From Candidatus Methanorudis spinitermitis (GTDB lineage Archaea; Methanobacteriota; Methanobacteria; Methanobacteriales; Methanobacteriaceae), in assembly GCA_031286225.1 (NCBI GenBank), contig JAITUQ010000014.1:1-36973 (forward strand): a stretch of DNA of 36,973 bases, read 5' to 3'. Below are positions 25,443-35,483 of this stretch, in pieces (within the stretch, counting starts at the first letter, position 1; each line of letters opens with the position of its first letter). A program made the position numbers and the translations under genes. The notes under the pieces are model-generated. The model searched no databases. It saw nothing but the letters and a program-made list of their open reading frames with translations, and was not told the DNA's origin.

Positions 25443-27062
25443 TTATTTTCCACCAGTTTTAGATTCATTTGAACCAATACCTTTATAAGCTTTGTCGATA
25501 TCTTCTTTATTCATTGGTTTAGTAAGTAAACTTACAACGATGGTGAAAATAAAAGATATTGGAACAGCTATTATTATAGCATCAATTGATGAAAAAGGCA
25601 TAGTTTGAATAAGCATTGGTTGACCTGTTAAGAATTGACAAATTCCCAATCCTTTAGCTGTTTTTCCAAATATGAAAATCAACCAAAATAAACTTACACC
25701 AAGTCCTGAAACAATTCCTGCAATAGCTCCTTCTCTTGTTGCTCTTTTCCAATATAAAGCACATATATAAACACTTAAAAATGCAGCTGCACAAATTCCA
25801 TAGAAAAGAGCTGTTCCTTGAGCTACTACACTTCCAGGTAATATCAAGCTAAGAACAAATGAAAAAGCTACTCCAACAAGGATTCCAACACGGGTCAAAC
25901 TAACAGACTCAGCATTTTTTTTCTTTTTTAAGGTTTCATAAATATCTCTACCTAATGAAGTTCCTTGTGCATGAAATTGAGAACTTAATGTAGACATAGC
26001 TGCAGCTAATAATGTTAACAAGAAGATATAAATAAACCATTCAGGAAGAGCAGAGTTGATGAAAGTTGGAATAATTTTATCAACGTTTTCTAACACTCCT
26101 GGCGCATTCAAGGATATTTGCCCTATTTTATCAAAGAAATATACATTAGACAATGATCCAACAATATAAGCAGTTCCAGGGATAAGAGCAATGAATATTC
26201 CTCCAATTAAAACAGCTCTATTTAATTCTTTATCTGATTTAACAGTCATGAACCTAACTGCAAGTTGTGGTTGAGCTAAAACACCAATACCTACACCTAT
26301 AATAATTGTAGAGACAAGAGACCACCAAAATGGACTTCCAAGATCTGGGAATGTCGTCCACCCAGCTCCACCTAAAGCTTGGGCACTAGCTGGAAAATGT
26401 GGAGCTAAATTTGTAAGGGCAGTGTGTGCTTCTGTAACTCCTCCAAGTATCCAATAAGTAAATATAAGTAAGAAAGCCATTCCAGCTAACATTATCGATC
26501 CTTGAAGAGCATCAGTATACATAACTCCCCTTAACCCACCAAATATTACATAAGCAGATACAATTATGGCTAAAATAATAAGAGCTACATGGAAGTTTAG
26601 AGAAAGACTAGTTTCCATGAACCTTGCAGCCCCTATAAGAACTACTGACGCATATATTGGCATTCCAAAGAATATTATTCCTCCACTAAAATATTGGATA
26701 AATTTACTATTAAATCGCTGTGATAAAAACTCAGGAAATGTTAATGATTTTAAATTATGACCCATTTTACGAGTTCTTTTACCAAAGAATATGAATGCAA
26801 TGAAAATACCTACAAAAATGTTTAAAAAGACCAACCAAAGTAAACTCAAGCCAAACTGACCTGCAACTCCACCAAAACCAACAATAGCTGCCGTGCTTAT
26901 AAAAGTTGCCCCATAGCTTATTGCCATGATGTAAGGATTAGTTTTTCTTCCAGCGACCATGAATTCTTCTGAAGACTTAGTACGTTTCCATGCTAAGTAC
27001 CCTACATAACCTACTGCAATGAAATAAATTGAAAAAACTATAGCTAAAATTGTAAAATCCAT
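25443..27062 (-). CDS. Sodium:solute symporter (SSS family)
   Basis: This 539-residue membrane protein has about 13 hydrophobic segments and the SSS-family core: EEFMVAGRKTNPYIMAISYGATFISTAA near the N-terminus (TM1-2, with the sodium-site Ser/Thr), VIFGGLRGVMYTDALQG (SSS signature around 175-191) and TLLAAAMSTLSSQFHAQGT (TM8 region with the AAMST motif of the second sodium site). The family couples sodium entry to uptake of a small organic solute such as proline, pantothenate, acetate or an amino acid; the substrate cannot be read from sequence. Start: ATG at 27062 behind AGAGG. A 44-residue membrane partner follows in the same operon. Two 40-bp tandem repeats lie 139-218 bp upstream. Confidence 0.92.
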   Translation of the reverse strand: MDFTILAIVFSIYFIAVGYVGYLAWKRTKSSEEFMVAGRKTNPYIMAISYGATFISTAAIVGFGGVAGQFGLSLLWLVFLNIFVGIFIAFIFFGKRTRKMGHNLKSLTFPEFLSQRFNSKFIQYFSGGIIFFGMPIYASVVLIGAARFMETSLSLNFHVALIILAIIVSAYVIFGGLRGVMYTDALQGSIMLAGMAFLLIFTYWILGGVTEAHTALTNLAPHFPASAQALGGAGWTTFPDLGSPFWWSLVSTIIIGVGIGVLAQPQLAVRFMTVKSDKELNRAVLIGGIFIALIPGTAYIVGSLSNVYFFDKIGQISLNAPGVLENVDKIIPTFINSALPEWFIYIFLLTLLAAAMSTLSSQFHAQGTSLGRDIYETLKKKKNAESVSLTRVGILVGVAFSFVLSLILPGSVVAQGTALFYGICAAAFLSVYICALYWKRATREGAIAGIVSGLGVSLFWLIFIFGKTAKGLGICQFLTGQPMLIQTMPFSSIDAIIIAVPISFIFTIVVSLLTKPMNKEDIDKAYKGIGSNESKTGGK

Positions 27063-27200
27063 ATAAAAACCTCTATAATAATCAATGAGTATTTTTTCAT
27101 ATAAATTAAAATATTTTATATAAAAATATCTTAATTTACTTTTTATTTAATTAAATCCATTAATTATAGTTTAAAATGAAAAGTTAAATGTAAAATATCT

Positions 27201-27280
27201 AGCTTAAAAAAAAGTTTGCTAAAAACAAACAAATAAACCAAGTTTAAAAAAAAGTTTGCTAAAAACAAGCACCTAAATAA
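27201..27280. repeat. Tandem direct repeat, 2 x 40 bp
   Basis: The first 30 bases of the two units are almost identical, sharing TTAAAAAAAAGTTTGCTAAA; the last 10 differ. The period is exactly 40 bp, about four DNA turns. Position upstream of the symporter suggests a possible paired operator. Confidence 0.7.
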
Positions 27281-27721
27281 GCATTATAAAAGCTATGTGA
27301 AAATCATAGGACAATTAAATCGTGCTTTAATCCTTGTTAATTATGATTGTTCACTGCTAAATAAATATATCTACATTTAATTCATGAACTATAAGAATTC
27401 TTTGTTCACTATGAATATATAAATCTTTATAAATGATTCTCAAAAATATTGAATTAATAATGAATAATGAATTAAAAAAATTATATTTAAATGAATAAAA
27501 AAATAAAAATTAATCAAAAAGTAAAACAAAAAATTAATCAAAAAAATAAAAAACATTTAATAATAGAACAATATTTAAAAAAAAAAAAAAAAATCTAATT
27601 TAAAATCTTAAAAAAAAAACTAATTTAAATCCTTAAAAAAAAAGCATTTTAATAATAAAAAAAAAATATTTAGAAAAAAATATTTAAAATCCTAAAGAAA
27701 AGTTAAATTAATTTAATAAAT

Positions 27722-27745
27722 AAAAAAAAAGGTTCTTCATGAACC
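27722..27745 (-). terminator. Intrinsic-type terminator of the C39-like gene
   Basis: On the minus strand, GGTTCATGAAGAACC forms a 5-bp stem with a 5-nt loop and is followed at once by nine T. It lies 23 bp after the stop codon at 27769. Further T runs follow downstream. Confidence 0.75.
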
Positions 27746-27768
27746 AAAAACATTATATGGATTTTTTG

Positions 27769-28806
27769 TTAAATTCCTATTGCAGCTTTTAAATTAGCAG
27801 TGCTGGGAGTTTGACCAATTTTCACATTATAAGTTATAGCTACACCTGAAAATCTATACTTGTTCTTACTTAAATAGGGTGTAAGTGAACTTATAGCTAC
27901 TTTTTGGCTTTTTTTGTTATCATAAACTGTGACTTTTTTACTGGAAACCTTAGATATTGATATGAAATGCCATTTATTATCTTGTTTTTTTACCTGTAAT
28001 ATAGCTTTACCTTTAGCTAATGCAGTTTTTAACGAGCTAACTTTGATACTTTTCCTAGCTATGAATTTTTTAGAAAATTCATCGTTTAAAACACTTTTAA
28101 TAGCATTGGTACTTATATAAACATTGCTTCCTGTGAATTTCTTCACACCTAAATTGTTTGTGATAATATCAGCTGCTAAAAGTTTTAATGCTAGTGATCC
28201 TTTATTGGCTTTTGTATAAACATTAGCCAAAGAATATACTCCAGAATTTATAACTTTATTTGATGCAACATTATTTACAAATTTAACAATCTTAGAAGTA
28301 GTTGAAAGACTTTGCTTACTTGAAAGAGTTTGACCAATAGTTATAGCTTCTTTAACTTGTTTGGTAGAAGAAGAACTTTTTACAAGTTTTCCTGCAGAAT
28401 TTAATGTATAAGCATCAGTTCCAGTCCAAAGCCCAATGGCTTTATTATTTTTATAAATTACTCCTTTTTTCAAAAATAACCCATTAGAACCTAATTGAGC
28501 TAATTGAGCTATTTGATCTTCTGTGAAACCTAAACGACGCATTTCAGAATAAAGTTTTGAAATCGCAGCATTATCATCACCATAACCTCTATTAATTGCA
28601 ATAGTTGTGGGATTATTGCCTAAAGCGATTAAACCAGCTATAATCTCCTTGTCAAGTGTGTCTTGTGATGTTTTTGCTTTGCTTTCCACAATATATCCTT
28701 GTGAATTTGAAGATTCATTTTGTGAGTTATCATAAGCTAAACAAGCACCTAAACTACTAAAAAATAGAACAACAATTAAAAATATTATAAAAAATCTAGA
28801 TTTCAT
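27769..28806 (-). CDS. Secreted C39-like protein without the catalytic cysteine
   Basis: This 345-residue protein has a signal peptide (1-24). Residues 48-100 are helical (DKEIIAGLIALGNNP, EMRRLGFTEDQIAQL). A C-terminal domain (about 185-327) looks like a C39-type papain-like peptidase: LAADIITNNLG (211-220), a GKAILQVKK strand, WHFISISKV with His280, and KVTVYDNKK with Asp296. In active C39 domains a Cys sits in a CGPA motif just before the helix that aligns with 204-220. Here that position reads NKGS, and the mature protein has no cysteine at all. It is therefore probably a non-catalytic relative, perhaps a peptide- or pseudomurein-binding surface protein. ATG at 28806 with GGGGTGA upstream; a terminator follows. 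The C39 relation is inferred by eye. Confidence 0.6.
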   Translation of the reverse strand: MKSRFFIIFLIVVLFFSSLGACLAYDNSQNESSNSQGYIVESKAKTSQDTLDKEIIAGLIALGNNPTTIAINRGYGDDNAAISKLYSEMRRLGFTEDQIAQLAQLGSNGLFLKKGVIYKNNKAIGLWTGTDAYTLNSAGKLVKSSSSTKQVKEAITIGQTLSSKQSLSTTSKIVKFVNNVASNKVINSGVYSLANVYTKANKGSLALKLLAADIITNNLGVKKFTGSNVYISTNAIKSVLNDEFSKKFIARKSIKVSSLKTALAKGKAILQVKKQDNKWHFISISKVSSKKVTVYDNKKSQKVAISSLTPYLSKNKYRFSGVAITYNVKIGQTPSTANLKAAIGI

Positions 28807-29000
28807 GATAATTAATCACCCCTATATTATGAAAATTAATATTATTCATGATCATTCATTATTAATTGTAATATAGTTATTATTATGATACTAACAATAT
28901 TAAATCAATATTTATTATATTTAATCAAGATTTACTACATTCAGTCTATGTTTAATACATTTAATCAAAGATAAATTATAATGAATTAGATATAAGTAAT

Positions 29001-29073
29001 ATTATTAAAATCAGGAAAATGTAAGTATATATCAGTAATAATTATTAAAATCATGGAAAATATAAGATATATC
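29001..29073. repeat. Direct repeat, 2 copies of about 33 bp with 40-bp period
   Basis: ATTATTAAAATCAGGAAAAT (29001) and ATTATTAAAATCATGGAAAA (29041) begin units that both end in ATATATC. They lie about 200-270 bp upstream of the C39-like gene. The period equals that of the repeat upstream of the symporter, though the sequence differs. Confidence 0.6.
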
Positions 29074-29213
29074 CATCTTGTATTTTATCATATTATATGT
29101 TGAAAAATATATACCTTTTCTTCTTTTGAAAAGTAATTATAATATTAGTTATAAGAAGTATTTAAAAACATGCTCATAATTTTTTATTATAGCAATGGTA
29201 ATTTAAAAAAAAT

Positions 29214-29263
29214 AGTATAAAAAAGTATATAAAAGTGTATAAAAGTATGTAAAAGTATATAAA
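29214..29263. repeat. Five tandem 10-bp TATA-like units
   Basis: AGTATAAAAA, AGTATATAAA, AGTGTATAAA, AGTATGTAAA and AGTATATAAA follow each other without gaps. Each contains a TATA-box-like core on the same face of the helix. Confidence 0.8.
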
Positions 29264-29752
29264 CATTATATGAAACATGAAAAAGTATTAAAACTATTGA
29301 GCTGTTTTTAAAGTGGAAACAACTCGAAAAAAAATGAAAAGATAAAATAAAAGAGGAAAAGGAAAGTCCGTTGAAAAATACAGTGAACAAAAATAAACAG
29401 TCCTCTACGTTATGCACTTTCTTTTTTTAAAAACTATTTAATCATTCATAATTTCCCTGACCTCTTCTATACAGTATTAATTATATTTTACTAGTTTATA
29501 AATAGATAGTATAAATGAATATTCAATATATAGGCATAATATAATATTGTCTTTATTCTATAATACCATTAATAATAACACAAAGTGATAATAATCCAAA
29601 AAAGTGAGGAAGAATTCCCTAAAAATTCTAGCCCCAAAAAGTATTAAGTTGTTTTTTCTATAACGTTGTTTCCTTTTTCTCTTTCAACTTTAACAAAAGC
29701 CCTGAATCATTGAAAAGAAAAAACACATTTTATAAGTTATGAATCATCCTTA

Positions 29753-29881
29753 TTAAGATAGTTCATTTTTTACCAGTGAAAATATGGATCTACCTCCATT
29801 ATTATCTATTGCTTGTTTAATGATTTTGAAGTCATACCTCAGTTCTAATTTTCCAATATTTAAGCTGTGAGGTAATTATTC
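29753..29881 (-). pseudogene. Possible coding remnant of about 40 codons
   Basis: On the minus strand a frame reads NIGKLELRYDFKIIKQAIDN, then NGGRSIFSLVKNELS and a stop. Its composition is more protein-like than neighbouring AT-rich DNA, but no start, ribosome-binding site or relative is recognisable. It may be the end of a lost gene. Confidence 0.25.
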
Positions 29882-30347
29882 CTATTTTATATCTCATAAA
29901 ACATCCACATGCTTAATGACATAACAATATAAGAATGATATAATATGAATAATCCTTGATTAATACAAAGAAAATAAATCATAACATAATAATTAAAAAA
30001 AATAAAAAATTTAAATATATAATTAAAAATTCCCATTAGTATTTATTAAAATGTTCTCATAAAAATAATGAAGATTAATAATGAAACTATAGATTCATAG
30101 TATATATAAAGCAAAAAATAATTATTATTTTACAGAATATTAAAAAATATTAAGAACAAGATAAATAAAAAGTATCTAATAATTAATAGTGATAATGGTA
30201 ATGTTTTAAATAATTTATATTATTAAAATCAGAAAATTAATTTAAATAAGATGTATTAATTATTAAAAATTAAAAAATTACAAAATTTTCCAAAGTGACT
30301 ATAAAATTTCTGATAAAAAAATAATAATCTAAAAAGTACGGGATATT

Positions 30348-31649
<1,302 letters not shown>

Positions 31650-31737
31650 AAGAAAAAAAGAAATAGTAAAGTCTAACACTATTCGAAAATTTGACAAAAA
31701 GGTTATAGTTTAATTAATAATAGAAAGGATGTATTTT

Positions 31738-32166
31738 ATGGAAATAAAACAAATATCAGTATTTATTGAAAACAAAAAAGGTAGGTTAAAAAAAGCTATT
31801 GATACTCTTTCAAAAGCTGAAATAAATATAAGAGCTCTTTCAATAGCTGATCATACGAAATTTGGAATTTTAAGACTAATTGTTTCAGATAATGAAAAAG
31901 CAAAAAATGCTTTTCAAAAAAACAGCTTTGTTGTAAAAGAAAATGATGTCATAGTTGTTGAAATTCCTGATAAACCAAATGGATTAAATTCAGTTTTAAC
32001 AATATTAGATGATGAAAATATAAATGTTGAGTATTTATATGCGTTTGTAGGTAAAACTGATGAAGCTATTGTTGTTATGAGATTAAAAAATATTGAAGAG
32101 GGAATAAAAGCTTTGAAATCTAAAAACGCAAATTTATTAACAAGAACATATATTGATAATTTGTGA
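31738..32166 (+). CDS. Tandem ACT-domain protein, probable amino-acid sensor
   Basis: This 142-residue protein has two ACT domains: IKQISVFIENKKGRLKKAID (residues 3-22) with NIRALSIAD, and PNGLNSVLTILDDENINVEY with LYAFVG. ACT domains bind amino acids and regulate biosynthetic enzymes. Stand-alone double-ACT proteins are typically encoded next to PaaK and IOR genes in archaea and probably sense aromatic amino acids. Start: ATG at 31738, 8 nt after AAAGGA; an ATG three codons earlier overlaps that site. It follows the ligase gene on the same strand. Confidence 0.9.
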   Translation: MEIKQISVFIENKKGRLKKAIDTLSKAEINIRALSIADHTKFGILRLIVSDNEKAKNAFQKNSFVVKENDVIVVEIPDKPNGLNSVLTILDDENINVEYLYAFVGKTDEAIVVMRLKNIEEGIKALKSKNANLLTRTYIDNL

Positions 32167-32206
32167 AAATTACAAATATTCTCCTTTAAATAATTAAAAG
32201 GATTAA

Positions 32207-32497
32207 TCAAGATTCTAAATCTTTAATCAGCTTAGTCAAATCCTTTCTTGAATAACCTAACTTAAGAAATATCTTTGAAAGAGAATCAGAAAAGTCATTG
32301 CTATTTTTTATTTTTTTCCATTTTTTAAAATCATTTTTAATGATGGAATTAATAAGTAGCTGAATTGTAATCAATGTATCCCCATCAATAGCTACTAAAA
32401 CTTTTTCATCTTTAAAATATCCTTTTGGATCAACTAAATTAAAACTTTCATCAAGATTATCTCTTTGAATTATAGCATTTTTAATTTCATATGTCAT
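32207..32497 (-). CDS. Hypothetical protein, 96 residues
   Basis: This small cytoplasmic protein reads MTYEIKNAIIQRDNLDESFN, then GYFKDEKVLVAIDGDTLITIQLL and a helical Lys/Asp-rich C-terminus (LKLGYSRKDLTKLIKDLES). The ATG at 32497 is correctly spaced from AAAGGTGAG; a GTG three codons earlier lies inside that site. It has no membrane segment or cysteine. I recognise no family. It lies downstream of iorB on the same strand (281-bp gap) and convergent with the ACT gene, so it could belong to the ior transcript. Confidence 0.65.
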   Translation of the reverse strand: MTYEIKNAIIQRDNLDESFNLVDPKGYFKDEKVLVAIDGDTLITIQLLINSIIKNDFKKWKKIKNSNDFSDSLSKIFLKLGYSRKDLTKLIKDLES

Positions 32498-32778
32498 AAT
32501 ACTCACCTTTTAATTTTAGTTAAAAAATAAAAATTTAAGATTTAATGTTTATTTTAAATTAACTATTATTCATTAATGATTTAAATAAAAATTTAAGATT
32601 TTTAACCTTCATTTTAATTTTTAAATATATATTTTAAATTAGTTTCTATTAATTAAGATTTTTAATTCAATAATAAATTTTTAATATGATTTTACTTGGG
32701 AAAGTAATTTAATTAATTTTATAATAATCAATAATAAAAATTTTAAAATTTAAATAAGCAAGTAATTTATTTTTATTT

Positions 32779-33390
32779 TCATTTACTATTGTTTTTAACA
32801 GCTTCATAACCATTTTCAATAGCTTTTAAGTTCATATCATGGAAACGAGCATTTAAATTATTTTTCATTGCATTTATAATTGCTTTTTTAGATATTGGGA
32901 AAGTGTCATTAGCTATTGCAGAACCTAAAAGAACCATATTCAAAGATAAAAGGCTGCCTGCATCTTTAGCTAATTTTTCTCCATCAACAGGAAAAACATG
33001 TTTGTAATTATTCCTTAAAATAGCTATTATTCTAGATATATCTGGATAATTTTGATTTGATTGACTTAAAGTAGAAGGTATTATTGGGTGAGTATTAAAA
33101 ACTATTTTTGTATTTTCATTAGCTTTATTTAGCCCTCTTACCGCCTCAATTGGTTCAAATCCGAGAATAATATCTGATTTTGACTCTTCAATTATTGAAC
33201 TTTTATAATCTCCAATTTTAAGCTCTGTAGATACAACACCGCCCCTTTGAGACATTCCATGAATTTCACTCTGAACAACCTCATATCCTTCATTCATAGC
33301 TGCTTCACCAATAATTACAGATGTTTTTATTATTCCTTGTCCACCAACACCACAAACATAAATATTGTAAGATTCTTTTTCATTAAACAT
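32779..33390 (-). CDS. iorB: Indolepyruvate:ferredoxin oxidoreductase, beta subunit
   Basis: This 203-residue subunit has the gamma-type pyruvate:ferredoxin oxidoreductase fold: NIYVCGVGGQGIIKTSVIIG near the N-terminus, EVVQSEIHGMSQRGGVVSTE (the SQRGG motif) and NMVLLGSAIA. With IorA it converts aryl-pyruvates and CoA to aryl-acetyl-CoA, CO2 and reduced ferredoxin, reversibly. Start: ATG at 33390 behind GAGGTGATATCT; a GTG three codons earlier is inside the site. It follows iorA by 98 bp on the same strand, the usual order. Function is secure. Confidence 0.93.
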   Translation of the reverse strand: MFNEKESYNIYVCGVGGQGIIKTSVIIGEAAMNEGYEVVQSEIHGMSQRGGVVSTELKIGDYKSSIIEESKSDIILGFEPIEAVRGLNKANENTKIVFNTHPIIPSTLSQSNQNYPDISRIIAILRNNYKHVFPVDGEKLAKDAGSLLSLNMVLLGSAIANDTFPISKKAIINAMKNNLNARFHDMNLKAIENGYEAVKNNSK

Positions 33391-33488
33391 AGATATCACC
33401 TCTTAAAAGGTCATTTTATTAAACGTATTATCTAGAAATATTTTAATTATACATGATTTTAATTTAAATAAGTTATTAAATATTTTCA

Positions 33489-35483
33489 TTATTTTTTAAT
33501 CCCAATAGCTTTTTCATTACACATTTGAACACAAGTTGTACAACCTTTACAGACACCATCATCAATTATTACATGCTCCTCTTTTAAAGATATAGCTGGG
33601 CAAGCAAGAGTAGTAACACAGTCTAAACATTGATTACATTTATCATGATTTATTTCCATTGGTTTTTTCTTTTTTTGCCCTTTTATAAGAGTACAAGGAT
33701 ATTTAGCTATTATAACTGCTACACCATCAAATTCTAAAGCTCTTTTGTAAGTATCAATTGTTTTTTTCAAATTAAGAGGATTTATGGTTTCAACAAATTC
33801 ACAGCCAGACGCAATAGCTATTTTTTCGATTGAAATTTCAGGAGCTATATCACCCATTCCATCTACAGGAAGTCCTGGGTTTGGCTGGCCTCCAGTCATA
33901 GCTGTGGTTCTATTATCCAAAACTGTAACTACAAATTTGTGTTTATTATGAACTGCATTTATAAGAGGAGGGATTCCACCGTGGAAAAACGTTGAATCTC
34001 CAATAAAACTTACAATTTTTTGATTAGTAGATGCGGAAAATCCACAGGCATTTCCTATACTTGCCCCCATGGATAAAAGATAATCTGCTGTTTTATAGGG
34101 AGGGCTGACTCCTAAAGTATAACAACCAATATCTGAAGAAAATATTAAATCCTCTTCAGCAATTTCTAATTCTTTTGCTGCTTTTTTAACTCCAAAATAA
34201 GTAGATCTATGAGAGCATCCAGCACACAATGTTGGTGGTCTATTAGGTAACTCATCTGTTAAATTAGCTATTTCATTATTTAAAGGTTGGTTAATATCTT
34301 TAACATTTTTTAATGCTTTATTAAAAGAATTTTCATCAATATCTGGAGTAAATTCATGTGAAACTTTATTAAATGAACTTCTAACAATATCTGGAGTAAA
34401 TTCATATATTAGTGGGAAAATGCCATTTAATTTACCAAATACTGGAATATTCATTCCATTTTCTCCCAAAATAGCTAATATTTCTTTTTCCATTATTGGA
34501 TCAACTTCTTCAACTACAAAAACTCCATCTAAGTCTTTAATAAAATCAAAAATCTTGTTTTTTGGAAAAGGATGGGAAAATCCACATTTTAAAATATCCA
34601 TTTCAAGATTATCTTCATTTATAATATCGTATGCATAATTAAAAGCACTACCACTAGCTATTACGCCAAATTTTAGATTATTATTTTGATTAAATCTGCA
34701 TATCTCATTTAAATCAGATTCATTCGCTACCTTTTCAATATTTTTCATTTTAGATACTAGTTTTTTATGCATTGTAAGTGCATTATCTGGAACTGGAACA
34801 AATTGTTTTGGATTCTTTTTAAAATAACCTTTATTCCAATGGGGTTGATTATTATTTGAATAATCTGCATGATCCTTATTCCAATGTTTTTGATCATTTG
34901 AATGATTGTTAGAACTTATTTCTCCTAACTCTACAATTCCTCGCATATGAGAAACACGTGTAGTTGTACGAAGTAAAACAGGGATTTCGAATTCTTCAGA
35001 AAGTTTGTAAGCATATTTCATCATATCTTTTACTTCTTGAGGATTTGATGGTTCTAAAACAGGTAGATTTGCAAGGCGAGCATAATGTCTATTATCCTGT
35101 TCATTTTGAGATGAAAAAATAGAAGGATCATCAGCAGTAAGTACTACCATTCCGCCTCTAACACCAGTGTAAACTGCACTTACAAAAGAATCAGAAGCTA
35201 CATTTAGCCCTACATGTTTCATAAAAGCAAATGATCTAAGACCACTTGCTGCACTTGATGAGGCAACTTCTATGGCTACTTTTTCATTTATAGAAAATTC
35301 AAAATATATTCCTGCGTCTTTGGCTATTAAAGATAGAATATTTCCAATTTCAGAAGAAGGAGTTCCAGGATAAGTAGATGCAATCGAAACTCCCGATTCA
35401 ATAGCGCCTCTTACAGCTGCTTCATTGCCTAAGAGAAAAAATTTTTCACCAGATTTACCTTTGACTAACTGTTTTAAGTCCAT
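33489..35483 (-). CDS. iorA: Indolepyruvate:ferredoxin oxidoreductase, alpha subunit
   Basis: This 664-residue subunit has an N-terminal pyrimidine-binding domain (YPGTPSSEI, 38-46; EKVAIEVASSSAASGLR), a central domain, a thiamine-diphosphate domain (CAGCSHR at 420-426, GDSTFFHGG, TAMTGGQPNPG) and a C-terminal two-cluster ferredoxin domain. The cluster ligands are Cys616/619/622/628 and Cys645/648/651/655, with the longer CxxCxxCxxxxxC spacing in the first. Reaction: aryl-pyruvate + CoA + oxidised ferredoxin to aryl-acetyl-CoA + CO2; in methanogens it probably runs in reverse for aromatic amino acids. ATG at 35483 behind GGTGAGG. Two in-frame micro-duplications (residues 196-218 and 361-392) lie in linkers and lengthen the protein slightly relative to relatives. 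Confidence 0.95.
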   Translation of the reverse strand: MDLKQLVKGKSGEKFFLLGNEAAVRGAIESGVSIASTYPGTPSSEIGNILSLIAKDAGIYFEFSINEKVAIEVASSSAASGLRSFAFMKHVGLNVASDSFVSAVYTGVRGGMVVLTADDPSIFSSQNEQDNRHYARLANLPVLEPSNPQEVKDMMKYAYKLSEEFEIPVLLRTTTRVSHMRGIVELGEISSNNHSNDQKHWNKDHADYSNNNQPHWNKGYFKKNPKQFVPVPDNALTMHKKLVSKMKNIEKVANESDLNEICRFNQNNNLKFGVIASGSAFNYAYDIINEDNLEMDILKCGFSHPFPKNKIFDFIKDLDGVFVVEEVDPIMEKEILAILGENGMNIPVFGKLNGIFPLIYEFTPDIVRSSFNKVSHEFTPDIDENSFNKALKNVKDINQPLNNEIANLTDELPNRPPTLCAGCSHRSTYFGVKKAAKELEIAEEDLIFSSDIGCYTLGVSPPYKTADYLLSMGASIGNACGFSASTNQKIVSFIGDSTFFHGGIPPLINAVHNKHKFVVTVLDNRTTAMTGGQPNPGLPVDGMGDIAPEISIEKIAIASGCEFVETINPLNLKKTIDTYKRALEFDGVAVIIAKYPCTLIKGQKKKKPMEINHDKCNQCLDCVTTLACPAISLKEEHVIIDDGVCKGCTTCVQMCNEKAIGIKK
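34308..34403. repeat. In-frame tandem duplication, 2 x 48 bp, in iorA
   Basis: The two units encode EFTPDIVRSSFNKVSH and EFTPDIDENSFNKALK. The DNA shares the 18-mer TATCTGGAGTAAATTCAT. It lies in the linker between the central and thiamine-diphosphate domains. Confidence 0.85.

Larger units (their letters stand above)
27063..27768. other. Spacer with direct repeats and A-rich tract
   Basis: It holds the symporter promoter (27201-27280 repeats) and, from 27560, a series of A runs. These are T runs on the strand of the next gene and therefore probable termination sequence for it. No gene seen. Confidence 0.6.
28807..30347. other. Long spacer with several repeats, no intact gene
   Basis: This 1.5-kb region lies between the divergent C39-like gene and paaK. 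It contains a 40-bp-spaced direct repeat (29001-29073), five 10-bp TATA-like repeats (29214-29263), a short hairpin AGAATT/AATTCT (29611-29629) and one possible coding remnant (29753-29881). The open frame covering 29187-29417 on the minus strand is low-complexity Phe/Leu/Ser and not a gene. Confidence 0.55.

Noticed and set aside
29350..29372. GAGGAAAAGGAAAGTCCG resembles the conserved 5' core of RNase P RNA
   Set aside because: None of the other conserved blocks or the GC-rich helices follow within 350 bases.
29187..29417. Minus-strand open frame of 76 codons
   Set aside because: Phe/Leu/Ser/His-rich low-complexity translation across the TATA-like repeats, with no ribosome-binding site.
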